Source: Tissierella creatinophila DSM 6911 (GTDB lineage Bacteria; Bacillota; Clostridia; Tissierellales; Tissierellaceae). Taken from it: DNA of 64,000 nucleotides. The translations under genes and the position numbers were made by a program. Each line of letters starts with the position of its first letter. The stretch's first letter is position 1. The notes below the pieces were generated by a model. It saw only the letters and a program-made list of their open reading frames with translations, had not been told where the DNA came from and did no database searches. Of this stretch, positions 45,889 through 58,597 are shown in pieces. The stretch spans positions 1 to 64,000 of the forward strand of contig NZ_LTDM01000059.1 of the NCBI RefSeq assembly GCF_001940565.1, given 5' to 3'.

Positions 45889-46317
45889 ATGAAAATAGGA
45901 ATAGGTAGCGACCACGGAGGATTTGATTTAAAAGAAATTATAAAAAAAGCTTTTAAAGATAAAGTAGAATTTGTAGATTATGGAACTAATTCTAAGGATT
46001 CTGTAGATTATCCAGACTTTGGAAAAAGAGTGGGAGAAGCTGTAGTAAAGGGAGAGATAGATAGAGGTATAGTTATCTGCGGAACAGGAATTGGTATTTC
46101 TATAGCTGCAAATAAAGTAGATGGGGTAAGATGTGCTCTTTGTAATGATTTATTTTTAGCTAAAATGAGTAGAAATCATAACAATGCCAATGTTTTAGCA
46201 ATGGGTGGAAGGGTTATAGGAGATGTGCTTGCAATAGAAATAGTAAAAGTATTTTTAGAAGAAGAGTTTGAAGGTGGAAGGCACGCTGGAAGAGTTGAAA
46301 AAATAAGTAAAATTTAA
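45889..46317 (+). CDS. rpiB: Ribose-5-phosphate isomerase B
   Basis: 142 residues. IGIGSDHGGFDLKE, FVDYGTNSKDSVDYPDFG, the catalytic cysteine in VICGTGIGISIAANK, and RNHNNANVLAMGGRVIG match RpiB. Interconverts ribose 5-phosphate and ribulose 5-phosphate, and so could use the sugar released by PsuG. Confidence 0.95.
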   Translation: MKIGIGSDHGGFDLKEIIKKAFKDKVEFVDYGTNSKDSVDYPDFGKRVGEAVVKGEIDRGIVICGTGIGISIAANKVDGVRCALCNDLFLAKMSRNHNNANVLAMGGRVIGDVLAIEIVKVFLEEEFEGGRHAGRVEKISKI

Positions 46318-46326
46318 GTCGAAATA

Positions 46327-46335
46327 TGTTATAAT
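46327..46335 (+). promoter_or_regulatory. Extended -10 promoter of upp
   Basis: TGTTATAAT lies 32 nt before the ATG. No good -35. Confidence 0.45.
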
Positions 46336-46366
46336 GTTAATTGAAAAACTTATAGGAGGAATTTAA

Positions 46367-46996
46367 ATGGGAAAAGTAACAGTGTTAGACCATCCTTTAA
46401 TAAAGCATAAATTAACTTATATTAGAGATAAAAATACTGGTTCAAAAGAATTTAGAGAGCTAGTATCAGAATTAGCTATGCTGATGGCATATGAGGTAAC
46501 AAGAGACTTAGAACTTGAAGAGATAGAAATAGAGACCCCTATTAAAAAAATGATGTCTCCGGTAATTTCAGGCAAAAAACTTGGAATAGTACCTATATTA
46601 AGAGCAGGTCTTGGAATGGTAGAGGGGATGTTAGCACTTCTTCCAGCAGCAAAAGTGGGTCATGTTGGACTATATAGAGATCCTGAAACACTACAGGCTG
46701 TAGAATATTATTGTAAAATGCCTCAAGATATAAGTGAAAGAAAACTAATAGTAGTAGACCCGATGTTAGCGACTGGAGTATCTGCAATAGCAGCTATAAA
46801 TTCAGTAAAACAAAGAGGTGGTACAAACATAAAACTTGTATGTTTAGTATCGGTACAAGAAGGAATAGATGCTGTACAAGAAGCTCATCCTGATGTAGAT
46901 ATCTATGTAGCAAGTATAGATGAAAAACTTAATGATCATGCATATATAGAGCCAGGTCTTGGAGATGCAGGAGATAGACTTTTTGGTACTAAATAG
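46367..46996 (+). CDS. upp: Uracil phosphoribosyltransferase
   Basis: 209 residues, family length. [30 protein letters not shown] and the PRPP-binding [12 protein letters not shown] are diagnostic; the C-terminal [14 protein letters not shown] binds uracil. Salvages uracil, including that made by PsuG. Its last codons form one arm of a 31-bp perfect inverted repeat. Confidence 0.97.
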   Translation: MGKVTVLDHPLIKHKLTYIRDKNTGSKEFRELVSELAMLMAYEVTRDLELEEIEIETPIKKMMSPVISGKKLGIVPILRAGLGMVEGMLALLPAAKVGHVGLYRDPETLQAVEYYCKMPQDISERKLIVVDPMLATGVSAIAAINSVKQRGGTNIKLVCLVSVQEGIDAVQEAHPDVDIYVASIDEKLNDHAYIEPGLGDAGDRLFGTK

Positions 46997-47049
46997 AGAT
47001 AAAAAATAGAATGAAAACTTTCATTCTATTTTTTATCTCTATTTAGTAC
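46986..47049 (+). terminator. 31-bp perfect inverted repeat overlapping the end of upp
   Basis: Bases 46986-47016 are the exact reverse complement of 47019-47049, separated by AC. The inner part (AAAAAATAGAATGAAA) paired to a T-rich arm works as a terminator. The arm includes the last codons and stop of upp (GTACTAAATAG). Much longer than an ordinary terminator. Confidence 0.8.
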
Positions 47050-47156
47050 TTGTTTGTTTATAAGTTTTTTATTATAGCATATTCTAACTATATTCTCTAT
47101 ATAGATAGAATTAAACTTATATTTAAATATAAAAATTAAATAAACAACGTTTTCTC

Positions 47157-47185
47157 TTGTAATTTTCTAAATGTTTTGATAAAAT
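47157..47185 (+). promoter_or_regulatory. Promoter of the atp operon
   Basis: TTGTAA (47157-47162), a 17-nt spacer and TAAAAT (47180-47185). The preceding 107 nt (47050-47156) are AT-rich with nothing identifiable. Confidence 0.5.
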
Positions 47186-47244
47186 AGGGAATATGTAGAA
47201 AAAGATATTCCATAATTAAAATAGATTTTTAAGGAGTGATTTTA

Positions 47245-47475
47245 ATTAATAAAAATAACAATAATAAAAGTGCCCTTAAAAACCTAGCTCTTATTTCTCA
47301 AGTTGGAATTTCGGTTATAACTCCTATTCTTCTTGGAGTATATATTGGTCAATGGATAGATAAATGGGTAGGTACTAATGGTCTATTTATGATTATATTT
47401 ATACTTTTAGGTACTGGAGGCGGATTTCTTAATCTATTTAAGATTACAGGAGTATTTAAGGACAAAAGGAAGTGA
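47245..47475 (+). CDS. atpZ: AtpZ/AtpI-family small membrane protein of the ATP synthase operon
   Basis: 76 residues, two helices (ISQVGISVITPILLGVYIG and a GLFMIIFILLGTGGG helix), as in AtpZ-type proteins at the head of clostridial atp operons. The only conventional start, GTG 47236, overlaps the Shine-Dalgarno AAGGAGTGA (47231-47239). ATT 47245-47247 is 8 nt behind GGAG and opens NKNNNNKSALKNL, so I start there. Thought to help assembly or ion supply of the enzyme. Confidence 0.82.
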   Translation: MNKNNNNKSALKNLALISQVGISVITPILLGVYIGQWIDKWVGTNGLFMIIFILLGTGGGFLNLFKITGVFKDKRK

Positions 47476-47485
47476 AACTTAATAG

Positions 47486-47857
47486 ATGAAGGAAGATACA
47501 ATTACAAAAATTTATAAAAGAGCATTAGTATTAGGTTTTATTATTATGGGATTTTCATTTTTTATATTTAAAAACCCAAAACCTATAGTTTTGGGGTATT
47601 TGTTTGGTCTTATTATTAGTATGTTATCTTTTAAACTTTTAGAGAGTACCATAAATAGGGCTGTAAAGATGACACCTGGAAGGGCAAGTCGTTATACCTT
47701 TGTGCATTATACACTTAGGTATCTCATATACTTTATAGTCTTAGCTACAGCTGCAATAGGAGATTATTTGAATCTTCTAGCTACTTTATTAGGTCTTCTT
47801 ATGGTAAAATTTATTATAATAGCTTCTGCTTTTATAGATAAAGATTTTACAAAATAA
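47486..47857 (+). CDS. atpI: ATP synthase subunit I
   Basis: 123 residues with four hydrophobic helices. The N-terminus is MKEDTITKIYKRALVLG and the last helices are YLIYFIVLATAAIGDYLNLL. Length, position and layout fit AtpI, a chaperone for c-ring assembly. The Shine-Dalgarno (AAAGGAAGTGA) is unusually far, about 14 nt, from the ATG; a stop codon directly before the ATG excludes a longer frame. Confidence 0.8.
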   Translation: MKEDTITKIYKRALVLGFIIMGFSFFIFKNPKPIVLGYLFGLIISMLSFKLLESTINRAVKMTPGRASRYTFVHYTLRYLIYFIVLATAAIGDYLNLLATLLGLLMVKFIIIASAFIDKDFTK

Positions 47858-47908
47858 AGTTTAATATTCATACTAAAAATATAATTTTATTTTGGAAGGA
47901 GGAATATT

Positions 47909-48580
47909 TTGGAGCTATTAATAACAATAGGTGGAAAAGAGATTATTATTCACTCAAGTATAGTAAATACGGTCTTAGTAGTTATACTTTTATCTTTATT
48001 TGCCCTCTATGTAAATAGTAAATTTAAGAGTGCAGATACAAGTAAAAAGCCAGTTGGACTTCAAAACATAGTAGAAATATTAGTTGGAGCTGTTAATAAC
48101 TTAGTTATGACAACTATGGGAGAGAACAATTTTAAATTTGCACCATTTATATTTACTATTATATGTTTTATAGGAGTTGCAAATCTACTAGGACTTACAG
48201 GACTTACACCGCCTACTTCCGATTATAGTGTAACATTTTCTTTAGCTCTTATTACGTTTTTTATAACACAAATCATGTTATTTAAAACAAGGAGAGGACT
48301 CGGAGGGTATTTGAAAAGCTTTACAGAACCCTTTGTACTTTTAACTCCGCTAAATGTAATAGGAGAGCTTGCAAATCCAATATCATTATCTTTCCGTTTA
48401 TTTGGTAATATAATGAGTGGTGGTATAATAATGACATTATTATACAGTGCATTAGGATATTTTGCTCCAATAGTAACACCTGTATTACACGGTTATTTTG
48501 ATGTGTTTTCAGGGCTTCTACAAACATTTATATTTGGAATGTTAAGTATGATATTTATCAGTGGGGCAACAGAAGAGTAA
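47909..48580 (+). CDS. atpB: ATP synthase F0 subunit a
   Basis: 223 residues from TTG, behind GAAGGAGG. Multi-helix protein with the essential arginine in ISLSFRLFGNIMSGG and a glycine-rich C-terminal FIFGMLSMIFISGA. Forms the ion channel against the c ring. Confidence 0.95.
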   Translation: MELLITIGGKEIIIHSSIVNTVLVVILLSLFALYVNSKFKSADTSKKPVGLQNIVEILVGAVNNLVMTTMGENNFKFAPFIFTIICFIGVANLLGLTGLTPPTSDYSVTFSLALITFFITQIMLFKTRRGLGGYLKSFTEPFVLLTPLNVIGELANPISLSFRLFGNIMSGGIIMTLLYSALGYFAPIVTPVLHGYFDVFSGLLQTFIFGMLSMIFISGATEE

Positions 48581-48605
48581 AAACAACAATTTTAAGGAGG
48601 AGTAA

Positions 48606-48890
<285 letters not shown>

Positions 48891-48928
48891 TCTAAGGATA
48901 ATTTTCCTTATATTAAGGAGGTTAACAT

Positions 48929-49441
48929 ATGGAAATACAAGTATTAGCCTTGCCTGAACTGGTATCTATGATAATTACTTTAGTTTCTGTTTTTATTCTA
49001 TATTTGATACTAAAAAAATATCTCCATAAACCAGTTACACAATTCATACAAAAAAGACAAGATGATATTGAAGCTGAGATAATGGAAGCAAAAATCTTAA
49101 AACAAGAAGCTATAGATTTAAGAGCTAATTATGAAGATGGAATAGAAAAGGCAAAACTAGAAGGGCAAGAAATAATTGAAGGCTCTAGAGTTCGTGCAAC
49201 TGAACTAGAAAAAACAATGCTTGAAGAGGCTAAAAAAGAAGCAGCTGCAATACTAGAAAGAGCTAGAATAGAAATAGCTAGAGAAAAAGAAAAGGCATAT
49301 GAAGATGTTAAAAAGTCTGCAGGAGAGATGGCAATTCTTATAGCTACAAAAATTATGGAAAAAGATATAAATTTGGAAAACCAAAATACATTAATAGACA
49401 AATTTATAGATGAGGTAGGTACTTCTCAATGGCAGAACTAG
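48929..49441 (+). CDS. atpF: ATP synthase F0 subunit b
   Basis: 170 residues. One N-terminal helix (about 10-29) is followed by a long charged coiled coil rich in Glu, Lys and Ala (EAEIMEAKILKQEA onward). It forms the peripheral stalk with delta. It overlaps atpH by 13 nt. Confidence 0.93.
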   Translation: MEIQVLALPELVSMIITLVSVFILYLILKKYLHKPVTQFIQKRQDDIEAEIMEAKILKQEAIDLRANYEDGIEKAKLEGQEIIEGSRVRATELEKTMLEEAKKEAAAILERARIEIAREKEKAYEDVKKSAGEMAILIATKIMEKDINLENQNTLIDKFIDEVGTSQWQN

Positions 49442-49971
49442 TAGGAAAAAGATACGCCTCCTCTCTTTTTGAAGTTGGAATTGAACTAAATAAATTAGAC
49501 GATTTTCATAGCCAATTAGAATTTATAGAAAAAACTTTTCGCTCAGAAGAAAAACTTATTCAAATATTAGAACACCCAAGGATTTCTAAAGGTGAAAAAA
49601 GAAGAATGTTAGAAAACATTTTCACGCAAAATATATCCAAAGAGATTTTAAATTTCCTATTTATAATAATAGATAAGAGAAGAGAAGATAGTCTGATGGA
49701 TATAGTAAGAGAATATAATACGCTTTTTAAAGAATATAAAGGCATACTCGAGATAGAAGCTGTTACTGCAGTTTCCATGAAAGAGGATGCTAAAGAAAAA
49801 TTAAAGCTTGTTTTAAAAAATAGATTTAAAAAAGAAATACAACTTTCAAACAGTATAGACCCTTCTATAATAGGAGGAGTTGTTTTAAAGATGGATAATA
49901 AGGTAATTGACTCTTCACTTAAGAGCCAATTAAAAGAAATGGAATCAATCATTAAGGGAGTATCACTATAG
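49429..49971 (+). CDS. atpH: ATP synthase F1 subunit delta
   Basis: 180 residues. The N-terminal AELVGKRYASSLFEVG and C-terminal SIIGGVVLKMDNKVIDSSLK blocks are the OSCP/delta signatures. Its start lies inside atpF, so the two stalk subunits are translated in step. Confidence 0.95.
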   Translation: MAELVGKRYASSLFEVGIELNKLDDFHSQLEFIEKTFRSEEKLIQILEHPRISKGEKRRMLENIFTQNISKEILNFLFIIIDKRREDSLMDIVREYNTLFKEYKGILEIEAVTAVSMKEDAKEKLKLVLKNRFKKEIQLSNSIDPSIIGGVVLKMDNKVIDSSLKSQLKEMESIIKGVSL

Positions 49972-49984
49972 AAGACTGAGGTGA

Positions 49985-51493
<1,509 letters not shown>

Positions 51494-51516
51494 TTTAAGA
51501 AAATGGAGGTGATAGT

Positions 51517-53788
<2,272 letters not shown>

Positions 53789-53789
53789 T

Positions 53790-54191
53790 ATGGCTGCAAT
53801 TCATCTAGAGATAGTTACTCCTGATAGACTTTTTTTCAATGAAGATATAGATAGTATCATCGTTCGTGGAATAGAAGGAGATTTAGCTATTTTAAAAGGG
53901 AGAACTCCAATAGTTACACCTTTAAAGATTGGAAAGATAAGAATATTTCAAAACGGCACTGAAAGAGTAGCATCAGTAACAGAAGGATATGTTACTGCAA
54001 TAGAGGATAATATAACTATAGTTACAGATGCTGCAGAGTGGCCTGAGGAGATAGATATAAATAGAGCAGAACGCGCTAAGAAAAGAGCTGAAGAGAGATT
54101 AAGCGGTAAGTCGGATATGGACTTATATCGCGCGGAAATTGCTTTAAAAAGATCCATCAACAGACTAGAGACATCAAAGTATAAAAAATAA
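53790..54191 (+). CDS. atpC: ATP synthase F1 subunit epsilon
   Basis: 133 residues. An N-terminal beta-sandwich (HLEIVTPDRLFFNEDIDSI, GDLAILKGRTPIVTPL) is followed by a C-terminal helical hairpin starting EIDINRAERAKKRAEERL. Last gene of the operon, one base after atpD. Confidence 0.95.
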   Translation: MAAIHLEIVTPDRLFFNEDIDSIIVRGIEGDLAILKGRTPIVTPLKIGKIRIFQNGTERVASVTEGYVTAIEDNITIVTDAAEWPEEIDINRAERAKKRAEERLSGKSDMDLYRAEIALKRSINRLETSKYKK

Positions 54192-54207
54192 TTTTTAAAT
54201 AATGTAT

Positions 54208-54260
54208 AAAAAGTATCCTTCCTTGGCAATACTTAAAATATAAGGGAAGGGTACTTTTTT
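54208..54260 (+). terminator. Terminator of the atp operon
   Basis: AAAAGTATCCTTCCTT pairs imperfectly with AAGGGAAGGGTACTTTT, followed by T residues. Confidence 0.7.
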
Positions 54261-54335
54261 ATTTTAATGTTTTGTCCCCCTTTACATTAAAGAAATGAGT
54301 ATCTTTCCCTAATTATATTTTAGGAGGCGTTTAAA

Positions 54336-55124
54336 ATGAAAAGAATAATTATATTTGCACTTATTTTATTTATACTTATACCTATATTTCCAAAAGCAGA
54401 AGAAACAAACGGCGAATGGAATGTATTAGAAGATATGTTATATGATCTAGAAGGAAAACCTTCAGAAGGTGAGATGGTTTTTAATGGAGTTATAAAGAAT
54501 GGTTTTATGAAAGAAAAAGAGATTACTAGTTTAGGAGAAAAAATGGTTAAAAAATTGGGGCTTGTGGGTGAAGAAATTGATCCATTTATACTTCAAGAAA
54601 AAACAAAAGATAAATTTTATTCTAAGATGGTAATATTTGAAAAAGATTATAGTCAAATAAATTATGATGGATATGATAGTAATGGAAACCAGATTTCTAT
54701 AAACTTAAATTCATATATAAATGAAGAAGTAAACTTAGAGGAAACTTCCCTTTCAATAAGTATTGTAAAAGATGATGATTTTTCCAAAATAAATGATATA
54801 ATAGAAAAGATAGAAAAAATATATAAAGACTTTGACTGTCAATGGGATTTAACTTCGTGTTTAATAGGCAAAGTAAAGGGTAAATATCCTAAAGAAGAAT
54901 TCTCGGACAAGTTTAAAAGTGTATTAAATAGTATAGATGGAACAATAGTAGAAGAATTTTCTGATAAAGATTTTTCATCTTATACTATTTATAGTCCACT
55001 AATAGAAAACTATTTAACAATTAATAAAAAAAAGATTAACATTCATCTATCTATAAGGTATAATAGAGAAGAAGACTATACATACTTGTGGATAGGTACG
55101 CCTATAATAACAACAGGATATTAA
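54336..55124 (+). CDS. ywmB: YwmB family secreted protein
   Basis: 262 residues, with an N-terminal signal (MKRIIIFALILFILIPIF). The body contains EKDYSQINYDGYDSNGN and a final HLSIRYNREEDYTYLWIGTP. The fold (TATA-box-binding-like) and the position directly before murA and spoIID match Bacillus ywmB. Function unsettled. Confidence 0.82.
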   Translation: MKRIIIFALILFILIPIFPKAEETNGEWNVLEDMLYDLEGKPSEGEMVFNGVIKNGFMKEKEITSLGEKMVKKLGLVGEEIDPFILQEKTKDKFYSKMVIFEKDYSQINYDGYDSNGNQISINLNSYINEEVNLEETSLSISIVKDDDFSKINDIIEKIEKIYKDFDCQWDLTSCLIGKVKGKYPKEEFSDKFKSVLNSIDGTIVEEFSDKDFSSYTIYSPLIENYLTINKKKINIHLSIRYNREEDYTYLWIGTPIITTGY

Positions 55125-55153
55125 AGTAGTATAATAAATTAGGGGGAGATAAT

Positions 55154-56410
55154 TTGGAAATAATAGTAGTAGAGAAAAGCCCTCCGTTGAAAGGGAATGT
55201 AAGAATAAATGGAGCGAAAAACTCTGCGCTTCCCATAATAGCGGCATCGCTATTGGGAACTGAAGATATAATATTGGAAGATGTGCCAGATTTAAGGGAT
55301 GTAGGTATAATATGTGAAGTTTTGAGATCCCTTGGAGCAGAGGTAGAATTTATAGATAAAAGAACTATAAAAATAAATTCAAAGAATTTAAATAATCATA
55401 TAACTAGATATGATCTTATGAATAAGATGAGAGCATCTCTTCTTGTAATGGGACCACTAATTGCAAGACTTGGAAAGAGTAAGACTTCTCTTCCTGGAGG
55501 ATGTGCTATTGGTACGCGTCCAATAGATTTACACCTTAAAGGATTTAAAGCCTTAGGAGTAGATATAAATACTGAACACGGAAGTATTGATGCATCAGTA
55601 GATAAGTTAATAGGAGGAAAGATATATTTAGACTTTCCATCTGTTGGAGCTACTGAAAATATAATGATGATAGCATCTATGGCAGAAGGAGAAACTATCT
55701 TAGATAATGCGGCTATGGAGCCAGAAATTATAGATCTTCAAAACTTTTTAAATAAATTGGGTGCAAAGATTAAGGGAGCAGGTACTAGCACTATAAAAAT
55801 AAAAGGTGTTAAACGTCTTGGTGGATGTAGACATCAAATTATTCCTGATAGAATAGAAGCGGGAACATTTTTAGTTGCGGCGGCTATAACTGGTGGAGAT
55901 GTAGTAGTAGAAAATGTTATAGCAAGCCATATAAAACCTGTAATTGCAAAACTTAGAGAAGCAGGAGTAGAAGTAATTGAAAATGATGATAATATAAGGG
56001 TGATAGGTAATGGAGAAATCAAACCTATAGATGTAAAGACTCTTCCATATCCGGGTTTCCCAACAGATATGCAATCTCAATTTATGGCTATGTTAACACT
56101 TTGTAAAGGAACAAGCGTTGTGGTAGAAACAGTATTTGAAAATAGATTTATGCATGTAGATGAACTAAAACGAATGGGTGCAAATATAAAAATAGATGGT
56201 AAATCAGCTATTATTCAAGGCGTAGATGGCCTTACAGGAGCACCTGTAAAAGCTACAGATTTAAGAGCGGGAGCGGCTCTAGTCCTAGCTGGACTTGTAG
56301 CTGAAGGAAAGACTGAGATAGAAGATATATATCATATTGAAAGAGGATATGATGGTATAGAGGAAAAGTTTTCAAAACTTGGAGCTATTATTTATAGAAA
56401 AACAGTTTAA
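55154..56410 (+). CDS. murA: UDP-N-acetylglucosamine 1-carboxyvinyltransferase
   Basis: 418 residues from TTG behind AGGGGGAG. GAKNSALPIIAASLL binds substrate through the lysine and asparagine. Cys117 in LPGGCAIGTRP is the PEP and fosfomycin target. First committed step of peptidoglycan synthesis. Placed as in the Bacillus ywmB-murAA-spoIID cluster. Confidence 0.97.
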   Translation: MEIIVVEKSPPLKGNVRINGAKNSALPIIAASLLGTEDIILEDVPDLRDVGIICEVLRSLGAEVEFIDKRTIKINSKNLNNHITRYDLMNKMRASLLVMGPLIARLGKSKTSLPGGCAIGTRPIDLHLKGFKALGVDINTEHGSIDASVDKLIGGKIYLDFPSVGATENIMMIASMAEGETILDNAAMEPEIIDLQNFLNKLGAKIKGAGTSTIKIKGVKRLGGCRHQIIPDRIEAGTFLVAAAITGGDVVVENVIASHIKPVIAKLREAGVEVIENDDNIRVIGNGEIKPIDVKTLPYPGFPTDMQSQFMAMLTLCKGTSVVVETVFENRFMHVDELKRMGANIKIDGKSAIIQGVDGLTGAPVKATDLRAGAALVLAGLVAEGKTEIEDIYHIERGYDGIEEKFSKLGAIIYRKTV

Positions 56411-56424
56411 ACTTACTAATTTGT

Positions 56425-56463
56425 AAAAAAGAATGGGAATATGATTATTCTTATTCTTTTTTT
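56425..56463 (+). terminator. Terminator after murA
   Basis: AAAAAAGAATGGGAAT pairs with ATTCTTATTCTTTTTT (two G-T pairs). Confidence 0.75.
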
Positions 56464-56532
56464 GTGTTTAAAGGAATAAAATGATAGGCTTTAGAATAAG
56501 TATATATATACTAAAGTGATAAGGGGGAAGAC

Positions 56533-57600
56533 ATGAGAAGATTTGGGGGATACTTACTTGTAATGTTGTTAATAACAATTCTAATTCCTTCAGTTATAGC
56601 TAAAAGTGTGGACATTGTATCAATAAAAAGTGTTTCAGAAGGAAAGAGATTTGTGAAAAAAGAAAATGGAAACAATAAAAAAGATGAAACGGCTAAATCT
56701 ATCAAAAAGGCAAGTGTTCCTTTAAAGATAGGCGAAAAAGAATTTGAATATATAAAAGTATACAATGAAAATACTAAAGAGGTAAAAGAGATCTTATTAG
56801 ATGAGTATATAAAGGGAGTTGTTGCAGCTGAGATGCCAGCTAGATTTGATATAGAGGCCTTAAAAGCGCAAGCAGTCGCTGCTAGAACTTATGCTATTAA
56901 TAAGAGCTTAAGGTTTGAAGATGGTCATCCTAATCATCCCAAGGCACCTATTTGTACTGGAGTTCATTGTCAGGCGTACTTATCTTTAGAAGATTTACAA
57001 AAGGTACATGGAGAAAAATGGGTAGAGGATTATTGGGATAAGATAGGAGAGGCAGTAAATACTACAGCAAATCTTGTTATTATGTATGAAGGAGAAATTA
57101 TAGAACCACTTTATCATTCGACAAGTGGAGGTATGACAGAGGATTCTGTAAATGTATTTGCCAATAATTCTCCTTATTTAAAAGCAGTAAAAAGTCCACA
57201 TGAAGAAGAAGCGCCAAAGTTTAAAGAAGTAAAGACTCTAACTAAGGCTGAATTTGTAAAGGCCATAAACTCTAAGTTTCCTAAGGCCAAACTTAAAGAA
57301 AATGATTTTTTAGAAAAAATAAAATTAGTAGAAAAGACTCCAAGTGGAAGAATAAATAAACTATCTATAAATGGTATAATTGTAGAAGGTAGAGAAGTAA
57401 GAGATATATTTGAATTGAACTCTACTAACTTTAAGTTTTTATATGATAAAAAGGTAGGGCTTATGGAGATAGAAACTCATGGATATGGCCATGGAGTTGG
57501 AATGAGTCAGTGGGGAGCCAATGGTATGGCTAAAAATGGTAATACATTTGAACAAATATTAAAACATTATTATTCAAAAGTGGAGATAAAAAAGATGTAA
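56533..57600 (+). CDS. spoIID: Stage II sporulation protein D
   Basis: 355 residues. The N-terminal signal anchor is at about 6-23. The SpoIID domain has YIKGVVAAEMPARFDIEALK (catalytic glutamate in AAEMP), AQAVAARTYA, YHSTSGGMTEDS and HGYGHGVGMSQWGANGMA. A lytic transglycosylase that removes septal peptidoglycan during engulfment. I found no convincing mother-cell sigma-E promoter by eye. Confidence 0.95.
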   Translation: MRRFGGYLLVMLLITILIPSVIAKSVDIVSIKSVSEGKRFVKKENGNNKKDETAKSIKKASVPLKIGEKEFEYIKVYNENTKEVKEILLDEYIKGVVAAEMPARFDIEALKAQAVAARTYAINKSLRFEDGHPNHPKAPICTGVHCQAYLSLEDLQKVHGEKWVEDYWDKIGEAVNTTANLVIMYEGEIIEPLYHSTSGGMTEDSVNVFANNSPYLKAVKSPHEEEAPKFKEVKTLTKAEFVKAINSKFPKAKLKENDFLEKIKLVEKTPSGRINKLSINGIIVEGREVRDIFELNSTNFKFLYDKKVGLMEIETHGYGHGVGMSQWGANGMAKNGNTFEQILKHYYSKVEIKKM

Positions 57601-57627
57601 CTTTTTAAAAAAGTTACATCTTTTTTC
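57588..57627 (+). terminator. Terminator overlapping the spoIID stop
   Basis: AAAAGATGTAACTTTTT pairs with AAAAAGTTACATCTTTT and is followed by T residues. The first arm contains the TAA stop. Confidence 0.85.
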
Positions 57628-57638
57628 TAATTTATAAG

Positions 57639-57667
57639 GTATTAAAAAAGCAGAAGTGGAAATAATA
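57639..57667 (+). promoter_or_regulatory. Candidate sigma-F promoter of the SpoIIQ-like gene
   Basis: GTATT (57639-57643), 14 nt, then GGAAATAATA (57658-57667), which fits GGnnAnAnTR at every fixed position. It ends 20 nt before the ATG. Bacillus spoIIQ is sigma-F dependent. Confidence 0.55.
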
Positions 57668-57687
57668 GGTATTAGAGGTGATAGAAG

Positions 57688-58548
57688 ATGAAAGAAAAAT
57701 TGGTAAAGTTTGTAAAAGAAAATGGATTTTTATTATTTCTCTTTATATGTGTGGGTGTAGTGGCTTTTAGTACAATCTATGTAGTTACTCAAGAGGTAGA
57801 TCCTAAAGGAGGAGAACTACTTACTAAAGAGCAGATGAAGGATTTGCCAGCAGAATTAAATAAAAAAGAGGCTTCGAAAAACATTCCTAAAAAAGAAGTT
57901 CCAAAAGTTGAAACTCCAAAAGTTGAAACTCCAAAAAAGGAAGTTCCTAAAGTAGAAGTTCCTAAAGAAAAACCCAAACAAGAAAATAATCTTAACAAAG
58001 AGAAAGAAGAGTCCAAGCCTATACAACAAGTAAAAGAGCAAAAGCCACAAAAGATAGTAAAAGAAGAAGAGGTTAGAGAAACTTTTTCAGAAAATACAAT
58101 ATCAAAAGATGATTTACCAAAAGAAAAAGAGGAGCCACAAAGCACGGGTAAATTTATAATGCCTGTAGGTGGTAAGATAATTACTGAATTTACAAAGGAT
58201 AATTTAATTTACTCTAAGACTTTAGATGAGTGGAGAGCACATCCGGGTATAGATATTGCAGCTAAAATTGGCGAAAAGGTAAAGGCACCTTTAGATGGAA
58301 GAGTAAAGGAAATAAATGAAGATCCACTATGGGGGAAAGTAGTAATACTTGATCATGGAAATGGGCTTCTTACTAAGTTTGCTAATTTAGGAGATACAAA
58401 TATGATAAAGAAAGACCTAAAGGTAAAAAGGGGAGATTATATAGCAGTAGTTGGAAAAACTGCAGATATAGAGATGTTAATGGAATCCCATTTACATTTC
58501 GAAGTGATAAAAAATGGTAATATAGTAGATCCTCGTTCTATTCCTTAA
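57688..58548 (+). CDS. spoIIQ: M23 (LytM) peptidase-domain protein, SpoIIQ-like
   Basis: 286 residues. One membrane helix (about 13-33) precedes a low-complexity Pro-Lys-Glu linker (about 65-150) with VPKVETPKVETPK-type repeats, then a LytM domain. The zinc ligands His185/Asp189 (HPGID) and His268/His270 (HLHF) are all present, unlike Bacillus SpoIIQ, where one histidine is lost. Clostridial SpoIIQ proteins retain them. Its place between spoIID and spoIIID supports an engulfment/channel role. Confidence 0.85.
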   Translation: MKEKLVKFVKENGFLLFLFICVGVVAFSTIYVVTQEVDPKGGELLTKEQMKDLPAELNKKEASKNIPKKEVPKVETPKVETPKKEVPKVEVPKEKPKQENNLNKEKEESKPIQQVKEQKPQKIVKEEEVRETFSENTISKDDLPKEKEEPQSTGKFIMPVGGKIITEFTKDNLIYSKTLDEWRAHPGIDIAAKIGEKVKAPLDGRVKEINEDPLWGKVVILDHGNGLLTKFANLGDTNMIKKDLKVKRGDYIAVVGKTADIEMLMESHLHFEVIKNGNIVDPRSIP

Positions 58549-58597
58549 AAAAAGGCATATGTATATATATACCCAAATTTAAGAGGGGGTTATTGTA

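Noticed and set aside
56464-56532. A sigma-E promoter before spoIID
   Set aside because: No -35/-10 pair at the expected spacing matches the sigma-E consensus; only AT-rich runs are visible.
57885-57990. Short tandem repeats as a CRISPR or non-coding repeat array
   Set aside because: They are in frame and encode the Pro-Lys-Val-Glu linker of the SpoIIQ-like protein; there are no spacers.
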